From Campylobacterota bacterium (GTDB lineage Bacteria; Campylobacterota; Campylobacteria; Campylobacterales; Sulfurovaceae), in contig QMKT01000120.1 of the NCBI GenBank assembly GCA_003646505.1, positions 1-5,911 on the forward strand: a DNA stretch of 5,911 nucleotides. Reading direction: 5' to 3'. This document shows positions 1-5,911 of the stretch, in pieces. The notes under the pieces are model-generated. The model saw only the letters and a list, made by a program, of their open reading frames with translations, was not told where the DNA came from and made no database searches. Position 1 is the stretch's first letter. Each line of letters starts with the position of its first letter. The translations under genes were made by a program, and so were the position numbers.

Positions 1-2
1 CT

Positions 3-518
3 ATGCCATTATTAGACAGTTTTACAGTAGACCATACAAAGATGATCGCACCTGCAGTAAGAGTTGCAAAGACTATGAGTACACCGAGTGGAGATGACAT
101 TACTGTTTTTGACTTGCGCTTTTGTGTGCCAAATCAAGATGTGTTATCTGCAAAAGGTATTCATACTTTAGAGCATTTGTTTGCAGGGTTTATGAGAGAC
201 CATTTGAATGATGATAAAGTGGAGATCATTGATCTTTCTCCGATGGGTTGTCGTACAGGGTTCTATATGTCACTGCTTGGTACACCTAAAGCAAAAAAAG
301 TGGCTAAGGCATGGAAACAATCTATGGAAGATGTACTTTCTGTGAAGAGTGAAAATGATATACCTGAACTTAATTTGTATCAGTGCGGAACCTATAAGAT
401 GCACTCACTGGATGATGCACAGTCTATTGCAAAAAATGTATTAGACAAGGGTATAGGAAAAATGGATAATAAAAAGCTCAAAATGTCCAAAAAACAACTC
501 AAAAAGGCAAACAAATAA
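3..518 (+). CDS. luxS: S-ribosylhomocysteine lyase LuxS
   Basis: This cytoplasmic metalloenzyme cleaves S-ribosylhomocysteine to homocysteine and 4,5-dihydroxy-2,3-pentanedione, the precursor of autoinducer-2. It acts after the SAH nucleosidase in the activated-methyl cycle. The 171-residue product has the usual LuxS length. Its start MPLLDSF is the canonical family N-terminus, so the ATG two bases inside the window is very probably the true start; the ribosome binding site lies outside. The metal-binding HTLEH motif gives His54 and His58 with the catalytic Glu57. Cys83 in MGCRTGF is the catalytic cysteine, and Cys128 in YQCGT is the third metal ligand. The last 20 or so residues are lysine-rich. 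The stop overlaps the next start by one base (TAATG), which suggests translational coupling. Whether it serves signalling or only methyl recycling cannot be read from the sequence. Confidence 0.97.
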   Translation: MPLLDSFTVDHTKMIAPAVRVAKTMSTPSGDDITVFDLRFCVPNQDVLSAKGIHTLEHLFAGFMRDHLNDDKVEIIDLSPMGCRTGFYMSLLGTPKAKKVAKAWKQSMEDVLSVKSENDIPELNLYQCGTYKMHSLDDAQSIAKNVLDKGIGKMDNKKLKMSKKQLKKANK

Positions 519-823
519 TGTATATTCTTATTCCTGTAGAGAGTAACAATGGATCAGATAGCAAGATAACTACACAGATAGATATGAAAATATGGGCATT
601 GGTTGAATTTGAAGATGGCAAGGCGAAAGAGATACAATTTGCTGGGGACCGCACGTCATTTGGTGTAGATTGGATAGACTTTGTTGTCTTAGCAAACAAG
701 TTTGAAAACTATATAGATTTTATGGGTGAAGGTATGATGTGTTTAGTCAAACGTAAAGAAGAGACCATAGAAGAAGTAGTTTCGGCTTTTGCATTTAAAG
801 AGTTAGATGAAATAGGTATATAG
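518..823 (+). CDS. Conserved-looking small protein, possible NifX-like fold
   Basis: I do not recognise this 101-residue protein with certainty. It is acidic and soluble-looking, with no signal peptide or membrane segment and a single cysteine (Cys75). It starts MYILIPVES, and around residues 24-43 it has a strand-like stretch of the form KIWALVEFEDGKAKEIQF. That order (Ile-Pro-Val strand, short loop, then a 'valine-acidic-glycine-lysine' strand pair) resembles the NifX/NifB C-terminal family (dinitrogenase iron-molybdenum cofactor domain), but the usual SEHFG-type loop is absent, so this is only a fold-level guess. The ATG overlaps the luxS stop by one base, AAAGG at 503-507 can serve as ribosome binding site, and the mnmC-like gene starts 4 bases after its stop. 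It is therefore almost certainly co-transcribed with both neighbours. Coding is supported by this packing and by full use of the reading frame. Confidence 0.8.
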   Translation: MYILIPVESNNGSDSKITTQIDMKIWALVEFEDGKAKEIQFAGDRTSFGVDWIDFVVLANKFENYIDFMGEGMMCLVKRKEETIEEVVSAFAFKELDEIGI

Positions 824-827
824 TGCA

Positions 828-1595
828 TTGTATGATGAAACACTAAGAGCTCAAAAAGAGCTCATACTTTGTGAAGATGGAACCAATACACTTTACTCTA
901 AAGAGTTTGATGAGCCGTATCACTCTACAAAAGACGGTGCTTTACATGAAAGTTTGGAAAAATATGTAAAGCCCGCTTTCTCATTGAAAAAAAATCAAGA
1001 AAAATTAACTATCTTAGATATATGTTTTGGTTTAGGCTATAATTCCTTTGCTACACTTTACTACATAAAAAAATACAACTTAAAAACAAAAGTACATATA
1101 CTCTCTCCAGAGTTTGACGAAGAACTTATACGTTCTCTTGATACCTTTGCGTACCCATCTGAATTTAAAGAGATAAAGCAGATCGTTAAGATGATCAGTG
1201 AAGAGCTATATTATGAAGATGAGCAGTTTAAGATAGAGATCTTGCTTGGAGATGCCAGACAGAGCATCCCAAAGATGAAAGAAAAAATAGACATCATCTA
1301 TCAAGATGCTTTCTCTCCTACACACAATCCTCTTTTATGGACAAAAGAATATTTTGCAGACATCAGAGCTATTTGTCATGACGATGCCATACTGACAACC
1401 TACTCAACGGCCGCAGCCATTCGTTTAGGATTGTATGAAAACGGATTTTATATTTTTGTGCACAGAGCAGAGATGATGCGTTATTCGACAGTAGCATCTT
1501 TGAAGATGTTGGATGGGTTAGAGTATATAGATATGGAACTGAAGAAGGTCCGTAATGCAGAGGCTAGGTCAATGAGAGATGCAGAATATCAGTAA
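828..1595 (+). CDS. mnmC: Stand-alone MnmC-type (DUF752) SAM-dependent tRNA methyltransferase domain
   Basis: The product probably methylates 5-aminomethyl(-2-thio)uridine at tRNA wobble position 34 to the 5-methylaminomethyl form, using SAM. The visible MnmC(m) domain hallmarks are a glycine-rich SAM loop DICFGLGYNS (residues 64-73), an acidic GDAR at 141-144, the motif DAFSPTHNPLLW at 160-171 matching the E. coli DGFAPAKNP region with the likely catalytic Asp160, and TYSTAAAIRLGLYENGF at 191-207. At 255 residues it covers only the methyltransferase half. The FAD-dependent oxidoreductase half found in bifunctional MnmC (over 600 residues) is absent, and the downstream DNA encodes ribE on the other strand. 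The only in-frame start after the TAG at 813-815 that keeps the conserved N-terminus is TTG at 828; the nearby ATGs at 832 and 835 are in another frame. The ribosome binding site is weak. A different substrate in the DUF752 family is possible. Confidence 0.85.
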   Translation: MYDETLRAQKELILCEDGTNTLYSKEFDEPYHSTKDGALHESLEKYVKPAFSLKKNQEKLTILDICFGLGYNSFATLYYIKKYNLKTKVHILSPEFDEELIRSLDTFAYPSEFKEIKQIVKMISEELYYEDEQFKIEILLGDARQSIPKMKEKIDIIYQDAFSPTHNPLLWTKEYFADIRAICHDDAILTTYSTAAAIRLGLYENGFYIFVHRAEMMRYSTVASLKMLDGLEYIDMELKKVRNAEARSMRDAEYQ

Positions 1596-1608
1596 CTCAT
1601 CTGCATCT
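1577..1608. terminator. Possible bidirectional terminator hairpin at convergent gene ends
   Basis: AGATGCAGA (1577-1585) and its perfect complement TCTGCATCT (1600-1608) form a 9-bp stem with a 14-base loop. The loop contains both stop codons, that of the mnmC-like gene (1593-1595) and that of ribE (1589-1591). A dyad centred on a tail-to-tail overlap is a sensible place for a two-way terminator. However, neither side is followed by a T-tract, so it is not a classical intrinsic terminator. It also lies within coding sequence, where the repeated MQM of RibE contributes one arm. Confidence 0.35.
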
Positions 1609-2206
1609 GATCCACGTCATCCCAAGACATACTTTTTTTAGCACTTCTGTGTGCGAGTATATGGTCGATGTATCTTGCAAAGACATCAGTCTCTATGTTT
1701 AAAGAGGTACCGATCTTATAATTTTTCATCAATGTCTCTTTGAGTGTGTGAGGAATGATGGTAAGTCTAAAGTTGTCAGCTCCCACATCATTGACCGTAA
1801 GGCTGATACCATCTATCGTGATGGAACCTTTAGGAATGATGTGTGCGATGTACTTCTTGTCTACAGTGATGATGAAATCTGTAGCGTTTTCTCTAGGAGT
1901 GATGGAAGTGACTTTGCCCACACAGTCAACATGTCCTTGTACGATATGACCTTCAAACCTATCGTTCATCATCATGGCTGGTTCCATGTGCACTTCACCT
2001 GAGATTTTAGACTCATCAATGATAGAACGTGTTTCATCTGCAAGTTCAAGATCAAACCCGTCACCATGTACTTTGATGACTGTGAGACAAACACCATTGA
2101 TGGCTATGGAGTCTCCAAGTTTTGCAGGGTGTTTTGACTTGATAGTCAGGATGTTGTTTTGATAGCTTTTAACGGTTGCAATTTCGCGGATTAATCCTGT
2201 AAACAT
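1589..2206 (-). CDS. ribE: Riboflavin synthase alpha subunit (lumazine dismutase)
   Basis: The enzyme dismutates two 6,7-dimethyl-8-ribityllumazine molecules into riboflavin and a pyrimidine, the last step of riboflavin synthesis in the cytoplasm. The 205-residue protein shows the two tandem lumazine-binding barrels. The first runs from MFTGLI through GDSIAINGVCLTV (residues 31-43), the second from GHIVQGHVDCVGKV (86-99) through GSITIDGISLTVNDV (127-141) to IPHTLKET. Residues known to matter in the E. coli enzyme have counterparts at Phe2, Cys40, His92, Ser135 and Thr137. The start is the canonical MFTG, preceded by GAGG (complement of 2211-2214) four bases away. Its 3' end overlaps the mnmC-like gene by 7 bases, tail to tail. 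It stands alone rather than in a rib operon here, with its own likely promoter upstream; no FMN riboswitch fits in the short leader. The C-terminal tail beyond about residue 186 is species-specific in look. Confidence 0.96.
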   Translation of the reverse strand: MFTGLIREIATVKSYQNNILTIKSKHPAKLGDSIAINGVCLTVIKVHGDGFDLELADETRSIIDESKISGEVHMEPAMMMNDRFEGHIVQGHVDCVGKVTSITPRENATDFIITVDKKYIAHIIPKGSITIDGISLTVNDVGADNFRLTIIPHTLKETLMKNYKIGTSLNIETDVFARYIDHILAHRSAKKSMSWDDVDQMQMSY

Positions 2207-2226
2207 AATGCCTCAATAATTTTAGA

Positions 2227-2232
2227 TATAAT
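2227..2232 (+). promoter_or_regulatory. Candidate -10 box for rightward transcription to mnmG
   Basis: TATAAT occurs on the plus strand at 2227-2232, back to back with the ribE -10 box on the other strand. No convincing -35 lies 17 bases upstream, although Campylobacterota promoters often lack one. If used, transcription would start near 2239, and the mnmG messenger would carry a leader of about 147 bases including the whole inverted heptamer repeat. A TATTAT at 2238-2243 is an alternative. Weak evidence. Confidence 0.25.
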
Positions 2233-2238
2233 TCGCAT

Positions 2239-2366
<128 letters not shown>

Positions 2367-2383
2367 CCAAAACAAGGTTTTGG
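2367..2383 (+). promoter_or_regulatory. Hairpin presenting the mnmG Shine-Dalgarno in its loop
   Basis: CCAAAAC (2367-2373) and GTTTTGG (2377-2383) are perfect complements separated by AAG (2374-2376). The best ribosome binding site for mnmG, AAGG at 2374-2377, thus consists of the three loop bases plus the first stem base. The start codon follows two bases after the stem. The AAGG also sits 8 bases before the ATG at 2386, which supports that ATG as the start. The dyad is seen directly; a role in translational control is inference. Confidence 0.5.
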
Positions 2384-2385
2384 AA

Positions 2386-4257
2386 ATGAATTACGATGTC
2401 ATAGTTATCGGTGGTGGTCATGCAGGTATAGAAGCTTCTTTAGCTTCTGCACGTATGGGAGTAAAAACACTGATGATAACCATACTTGCAGAACAGATAG
2501 GGGCATCATCTTGTAATCCTGCCATAGGAGGACTTGCAAAGGGTCACTTGGTACGTGAAGTGGATGCACTTGGTGGAGAGATGGGTCTGTGTACCGATAA
2601 AACTGGTATACAGTTTCGTACACTCAATGCTTCAAAAGGTCCTGCAGTAAGAGGAACACGTGCTCAGATTGATATGGATGCGTACCGTATCTATATGCGT
2701 AATGTTGTACTTAACACTGAAAATCTAGATGTCAAACAAGAGATAGCGGATGGACTTGTGGTAGAAGATGGAGAAATTAAAGGTGTAACAACACAATTAG
2801 GTAACATTTATCTCACCTCAAAAGTTATTATCACAGCAGGAACATTTTTAAATGGACTTATTCATATTGGTGATAAAAAGCAAATAGCAGGCAGACAAGG
2901 TGAATTTGCTTCTATAGAATTGGCAGAGTATCTTAAATCTTTGGGACTTAACATAGGACGTTTAAAGACGGGAACCTGTGCCAGAATTGATGCAAAATCG
3001 GTTGATACTTCAGTGATGGAAGTACAACCTGGCGATACGCCACCCCCACCATTTTCTTTCAGAACCGATAAAAAGAGTTTTAATCCTACACAATTGCCTT
3101 GTTATGTGACCTATACAAATGAAAAAACACATGAGATCATCGAGTCAAACTTTTACAGAGCACCAATGTTCTCTGGCCAGATAGAAGGTACAGGACCACG
3201 GTATTGTCCGAGTATAGAAGACAAGATAAACCGCTTTAGGGATAGACCCAGACATCAGATATTTGTAGAACCTCAAACAATGGATGAAACAGAGTATTAC
3301 ATTAATGGAATGAGTACTTCTTTGCCCATAGATGTACAGCTTGAGATGGTACAGTCAGTTGAAGGGATGGAAAATGCGAAGATCGTACGTTATGGTTATG
3401 CTATAGAGTATGATTATGTGCAACCAACAGACTTGAAACATACACTTGAGACAAAGATAGTGAAAGGTTTGTACTGTGCAGGACAGATAAACGGTACCAC
3501 AGGGTATGAAGAAGCTGCTGCACAAGGATTAATGGCTGGCATCAATGCAGCACTTTATGTGCAAGGAAAAGAGCCATTTATACTTAGACGTGATGAAGCC
3601 TACATCGGTGTACTTATAGATGACCTGGTAACCAAGGGAACTAAAGAGCCTTACCGTATGTTTACAAGCCGTGCAGAGTATAGACTGCTTTTGCGAGAAG
3701 ACAATGCAGATATGAGACTCTCACACTATGGAAAAGAGCTTGGACTGCTTGATGAGAGTTATATGAAAAGGTTTGAAGCAAAGAAGAGAGATCTTGATGA
3801 GGCCTTAGACTTTATGCGAATCAATCATGTCACTCCAACGAAAGAATTTTTAGCCAAATTAGAGTCAATTGGTGCAGTAAAGATCAATGACAGAACCTAT
3901 TGGATGGATGTGATAGGCCGTGGAGACATTAATAGAGAAAAACTCATTACATTACTACCGGATTTTGACAAATATGATGATGAGGTGATGGAACAGATAC
4001 TTGTAGAGGCAAAATACAGTCGTTATATAGAAAAACAGCAAGCACAGATACTAAAAATGGATGATATGCTGAAAATAAAAATCCCACAAGGATTTAAGTA
4101 TGACAATATTTCAGGGCTGAGCAATGAAATAGTGGAAAAGCTTGGTGTATCAACACCTCCGACACTCTTTGCTGCATCACAGATATCTGGTGTAACGCCA
4201 GCGGCATTAGAGATTATTCATGTGCATATAAAAATGGCACAAAAAGGAAAAAGATAA
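2386..4257 (+). CDS. mnmG: tRNA uridine-5-carboxymethylaminomethyl modification enzyme MnmG (GidA)
   Basis: With MnmE (GTPase), this FAD- and NADH-using enzyme installs the carboxymethylaminomethyl or aminomethyl group on wobble uridine 34 of tRNAs, in the cytoplasm. The 623-residue product has normal family length. It has the Rossmann FAD motif GGGHAG (9-14), the conserved SCNPAIGG loop with Cys43 (41-48), [15 protein letters not shown] (80-94), the first family signature [15 protein letters not shown] with Cys274 (270-284), and the second signature [17 protein letters not shown] (365-381). [19 protein letters not shown] follows at 427-445, and the C-terminal helical MnmE/tRNA-binding domain ends at GKR. 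I start it at ATG 2386 because [11 protein letters not shown] is the usual N-terminus and AAGG precedes it. The frame is open back to a TTG at 2287, but those 33 codons would be repeat-derived. The next gene starts on the base after its stop. Confidence 0.97.
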   Translation: MNYDVIVIGGGHAGIEASLASARMGVKTLMITILAEQIGASSCNPAIGGLAKGHLVREVDALGGEMGLCTDKTGIQFRTLNASKGPAVRGTRAQIDMDAYRIYMRNVVLNTENLDVKQEIADGLVVEDGEIKGVTTQLGNIYLTSKVIITAGTFLNGLIHIGDKKQIAGRQGEFASIELAEYLKSLGLNIGRLKTGTCARIDAKSVDTSVMEVQPGDTPPPPFSFRTDKKSFNPTQLPCYVTYTNEKTHEIIESNFYRAPMFSGQIEGTGPRYCPSIEDKINRFRDRPRHQIFVEPQTMDETEYYINGMSTSLPIDVQLEMVQSVEGMENAKIVRYGYAIEYDYVQPTDLKHTLETKIVKGLYCAGQINGTTGYEEAAAQGLMAGINAALYVQGKEPFILRRDEAYIGVLIDDLVTKGTKEPYRMFTSRAEYRLLLREDNADMRLSHYGKELGLLDESYMKRFEAKKRDLDEALDFMRINHVTPTKEFLAKLESIGAVKINDRTYWMDVIGRGDINREKLITLLPDFDKYDDEVMEQILVEAKYSRYIEKQQAQILKMDDMLKIKIPQGFKYDNISGLSNEIVEKLGVSTPPTLFAASQISGVTPAALEIIHVHIKMAQKGKR

Positions 4258-5109
4258 ATGGTATATTATTACGCAAATACAGGACACAAAATAGGACTTG
4301 AACGTATGAGACGTGGTGTTGCCTTGCTTAAGAAGTTGGAAAAAAGAGGTGAGGAAGTGATGTACCTTGTAAATGATTTCCGTGCAGGACTTATTGCTAA
4401 AGGTTTGGGACTTAGAGATTATGTGACAGTAGAAGGTGTGCAGGATATTGATGCAGTTGCTACGGAACTTGACAGTATTATTATTGATTCAATAGAAGAT
4501 GACCATGGCAGACTTGTAAAATATTGTGCTGATTTCAAACAGGTTTATCGTTTTGCACATGATGCTGAAGATCACTCTATTCATGGAGAAAAACTTTTTA
4601 GACCAGAGTGCGATAGTGATGAATGTGCAGATGCAATGATCATCGATGATAGATATTATAATGAAGTAGAAAAAGAAGAACGTACACTTTTCTTTTTGGG
4701 TGATGCTGACTATGATAAAGTGATACTGAGCAATGCATCATTTTTTAAGAATTTTGAGATGGAGATTCTTTTAGGGAATTACTTTTTTGTTAAATATGAA
4801 GATGATCTGGCTAAGTTATTTACTACCTTGCATGAACCAGAAGAGTATAGAGACCTGATAGAAAACAGTACAACACTTGTGACAGCTTCTGCCCAAGCGG
4901 CAGTAGAAGCAAGAGCAAATGGAACAAAAGTGATCTTCTTAAAGATCATGGGTGAACCACTTTACCCTGAATCATTGATGAGATCATACGGTATAGATAT
5001 AGTTGATGGGTTTGATAGTGAAAGATTAAAGTCTTGTTTAGAAAAGAACTCTCATAATAATGAAAATAATATAAAAATATACAATGATAGTAAGATTTCA
5101 TTTAAGTGA
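4258..5109 (+). CDS. Divergent PseG/MurG-like (GT-B fold) protein, function unknown
   Basis: I recognise a family resemblance but not a function. The N-terminus YANTGHKIGLERMRRGVALLKKL (residues 5-27) has the layout of the N-terminal loop-helix of PseG-type sugar-nucleotide hydrolases (QIGFGHIKRDLVLA). TLFFLGDAD (143-151) sits where PseG has a MGGTD strand, and LVTASAQAAVEARANGTKVIFL (207-228) matches the donor-site element seen as ISASSLVNEALLL. The position equivalent to PseG's catalytic histidine (GFGH) appears to be Arg16 (GLER), so hydrolase activity is doubtful. No signal peptide or membrane segment is seen, and the protein is strongly acidic. The last 22 or so residues are Asn-rich and encoded by AT-rich DNA, looking like a drifted tail. 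It begins directly after the mnmG stop (AAGGA at 4244-4248 as binding site), so it is probably co-expressed with mnmG. Confidence 0.85.
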   Translation: MVYYYANTGHKIGLERMRRGVALLKKLEKRGEEVMYLVNDFRAGLIAKGLGLRDYVTVEGVQDIDAVATELDSIIIDSIEDDHGRLVKYCADFKQVYRFAHDAEDHSIHGEKLFRPECDSDECADAMIIDDRYYNEVEKEERTLFFLGDADYDKVILSNASFFKNFEMEILLGNYFFVKYEDDLAKLFTTLHEPEEYRDLIENSTTLVTASAQAAVEARANGTKVIFLKIMGEPLYPESLMRSYGIDIVDGFDSERLKSCLEKNSHNNENNIKIYNDSKISFK

Positions 5110-5139
5110 AATTATACTATAAAGATAAGTCATTATTAT

Positions 5140-5167
5140 AAATCAGTACAATAAGTTGTATTGATTT
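5140..5167 (+). terminator. Strong 12-bp hairpin after the mnmG operon, possible terminator
   Basis: AAATCAGTACAA (5140-5151) pairs with TTGTATTGATTT (5156-5167) over 12 bp with one G-U wobble and a tetraloop TAAG. It lies 31 bases past the stop of the PseG-like gene and well before petA, where a terminator is expected. It is AT-rich and is followed by ACCTATCG rather than a T-run, so it is not a textbook rho-independent terminator and could instead be an RNA-processing or protein-binding site. A weaker dyad, ATTTCA/TGAAAT (5095-5100, 5107-5112), straddles the stop codon itself. Confidence 0.4.
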
Positions 5168-5184
5168 ACCTATCGTAACACTAT

Positions 5185-5248
5185 AGGAAAGAATTCCTCT
5201 TGCTCCCTCTAAAAAACCACCTATTAACCATCATTGTTATATGATAAC
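5185..5248. other. Two short dyads upstream of petA
   Basis: AGGAA (5185-5189) and TTCCT (5194-5198) are separated by AGAA. GTTAT (5236-5240) and ATAAC (5244-5248) are separated by ATG. The second lies immediately upstream of the TATAAT box at 5250-5255, where an operator could sit. Dyads this short are common in AT-rich DNA. The rest of the spacer (5110-5287) contains no credible reading frame. Confidence 0.25.
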
Positions 5249-5249
5249 T

Positions 5250-5255
5250 TATAAT
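5250..5255 (+). promoter_or_regulatory. Candidate -10 box of the petA-petB operon
   Basis: A perfect TATAAT lies 32 bases before the petA ATG, predicting a start near 5262 and a leader of about 26 bases with ribosome binding site AGAAGGA at 5274-5280. No good -35 hexamer lies 17 bases upstream, which is usual in Campylobacterota. The position, directly upstream of the first gene of a respiratory operon and downstream of the hairpin at 5140-5167, supports a separate transcription unit. Confidence 0.45.
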
Positions 5256-5287
5256 TATTATTTTGTAAAAAATAGAAGGAATATTAT

Positions 5288-5794
5288 ATGGAAAACGAAC
5301 GTAGAGACTTTATGGGTATGGCACTTGGTGCATGTGCTGCTGTAGGTGGAGTAGGTGCATTATATGCTGCTAAACGCACATGGGATCCATTGCCATCTGT
5401 AAAGGCGGCAGGATTTACTACTGTAGATTTAAGTGTTGCAAAACCAAATGAGCTTATGGTTGAAAAATGGAGAGGAAAACCTATCTTTATTTTGAAAAAA
5501 ACAGCAGAGATGAAAGCAAATGATAGAGATATCGTGATCGGTTCTGACAGATATCATGTATCTATAGGGCTTTGTACGCACCTGGGATGTATTCCTGCGT
5601 ATAAAAAAGATACAAAAACTTTTTTCTGTGCTTGTCACGGTGGAGTATTTGATGCTTCTGGTATAAATGAACCGAATCTTCCACCACCAAGTCCACTTGA
5701 AATACCACCTTATAAAATTGCTGGTACAACGCTTATCTTGGGTGAATCTGGACCTGAGTATAAAAAAATGCTAGACGCCGGTCTAACGGTTTAA
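5288..5794 (+). CDS. petA: Rieske iron-sulfur subunit of the quinol:cytochrome c oxidoreductase (bc1 complex)
   Basis: The subunit carries the [2Fe-2S] cluster that takes an electron from quinol and passes it to cytochrome c1 on the outer face of the cytoplasmic membrane. The N-terminus has a twin-arginine signal (Arg5-Arg6-Asp-Phe-Met) followed by an Ala/Gly-rich hydrophobic stretch to about residue 28, expected to stay as the membrane anchor. Cluster box 1 is CTHLGC (96-101) and box 2 CACHGG (114-119). The ligands are Cys96, His98, Cys114 and His117, with Cys101 and Cys116 forming the stabilising disulfide. A Pro-rich loop (LPPPSPLEIPPY, 131-142) closes over the cluster. The 168-residue length suits a bacterial Rieske protein. 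The Ser and Tyr that hydrogen-bond the cluster in mitochondrial-type proteins correspond here to Gly119 and Phe121. AAGGA precedes the ATG by 7 bases, and petB follows after 10 bases. Confidence 0.96.
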   Translation: MENERRDFMGMALGACAAVGGVGALYAAKRTWDPLPSVKAAGFTTVDLSVAKPNELMVEKWRGKPIFILKKTAEMKANDRDIVIGSDRYHVSIGLCTHLGCIPAYKKDTKTFFCACHGGVFDASGINEPNLPPPSPLEIPPYKIAGTTLILGESGPEYKKMLDAGLTV

Positions 5795-5804
5795 GGGGAG
5801 AATT

Positions 5805-5911
5805 ATGGCACATTTTGAAAAAGCAAATAATTTAAACGAATGGTTAGATCAACGTATCGGACTTAATACACTTAAACGTGTATTAAATACTGAATACTGG
5901 ATTCCAAAAGA
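5805..5911 (+). CDS. petB: Cytochrome b subunit of the bc1 complex, N-terminal fragment
   Basis: Only the first 35 codons are in the window; the frame is still open at the right edge. The start MAHFEKANNLNEWLDQRIGL and the following LKRVLNTEYWIPK have the amphipathic pre-helix layout of bacterial cytochrome b (WLDxRLGL, then a proline-containing turn before the first membrane helix). No haem-ligand histidine is yet visible. The ATG is preceded by a strong AGGGGAG (5794-5800) that overlaps the petA stop, and only 10 bases separate the genes, so they form one operon. The call rests on this short stretch plus position after petA, the usual order petA-petB-petC. Confidence 0.88.
   Translation, partial: MAHFEKANNLNEWLDQRIGLNTLKRVLNTEYWIPK

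Noticed and set aside
987..994. Run of eight A in the mnmC-like gene as a slippage site
   Set aside because: The frame is intact on both sides with conserved motifs downstream, and A-runs of this length are common in AT-rich genomes.
1748..2162. Plus-strand open frames opposite ribE
   Set aside because: They are antisense to a well-supported riboflavin synthase gene and show no recognisable protein character.
2207..2238. FMN riboswitch ahead of ribE
   Set aside because: The leader from the predicted start to the ATG is only about 26 bases, far too short for an RFN element, and none of its conserved blocks are seen.
3040..3052. C-run in mnmG as a phase-variable tract
   Set aside because: It encodes the Pro-rich GDTPPPP loop normal for MnmG, is interrupted, and is too short for a contingency tract.
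5327..5338. Lipobox-like LGAC in the PetA signal region
   Set aside because: It falls inside the twin-arginine hydrophobic segment only about 10 residues after the arginines, and Rieske proteins are normally anchored by an uncleaved signal.

Overview
The window looks like a stretch of ordinary chromosome from a low-GC, respiring member of the Campylobacterota (epsilonproteobacteria), probably a Sulfurovum- or Sulfurimonas-like organism. This is inferred from protein character and gene content: a LuxS of canonical type, an MnmG with a full set of family motifs, and a Tat-dependent Rieske protein with a CTHLGC/CACHGG cluster followed by cytochrome b. No tRNA, rRNA, transposase, CRISPR array or phage gene was seen.

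Layout. Positions 3-1595 hold a tightly packed plus-strand group: luxS, a 101-residue unrecognised protein (a NifX-like fold is possible), and a stand-alone MnmC-type methyltransferase domain read from a TTG start. The group runs tail to tail into ribE (riboflavin synthase) on the minus strand; the two coding regions overlap by 7 bases, and a 9-bp perfect dyad sits on the overlap. RibE starts at 2206 and faces a divergent 179-base spacer. That spacer carries an AGTGAAT heptamer array, its inverted counterpart, a nested hairpin, and a small perfect hairpin whose loop holds the mnmG Shine-Dalgarno. Then come mnmG (2386-4257) and, with no spacer, a divergent PseG/MurG-like protein of unknown role (4258-5109). 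A 178-base spacer with several dyads and a TATAAT box leads to petA (5288-5794) and the first 35 codons of petB, which runs off the right edge.

How the genes work together. LuxS belongs to the activated-methyl cycle, which recycles the by-product of SAM-dependent methyltransferases. MnmG and the MnmC-like methyltransferase belong to one tRNA wobble-uridine modification pathway (xm5U34), although they lie on either side of ribE. RibE supplies riboflavin, the FAD precursor that MnmG needs. PetA and PetB are subunits of the quinol:cytochrome c oxidoreductase (bc1 complex). Most of the window is core metabolism. The points of interest are the structured mnmG leader, the single-domain MnmC, the PseG-like protein that lacks the expected catalytic histidine, and a Rieske cluster-binding loop lacking both usual hydrogen-bond donors.
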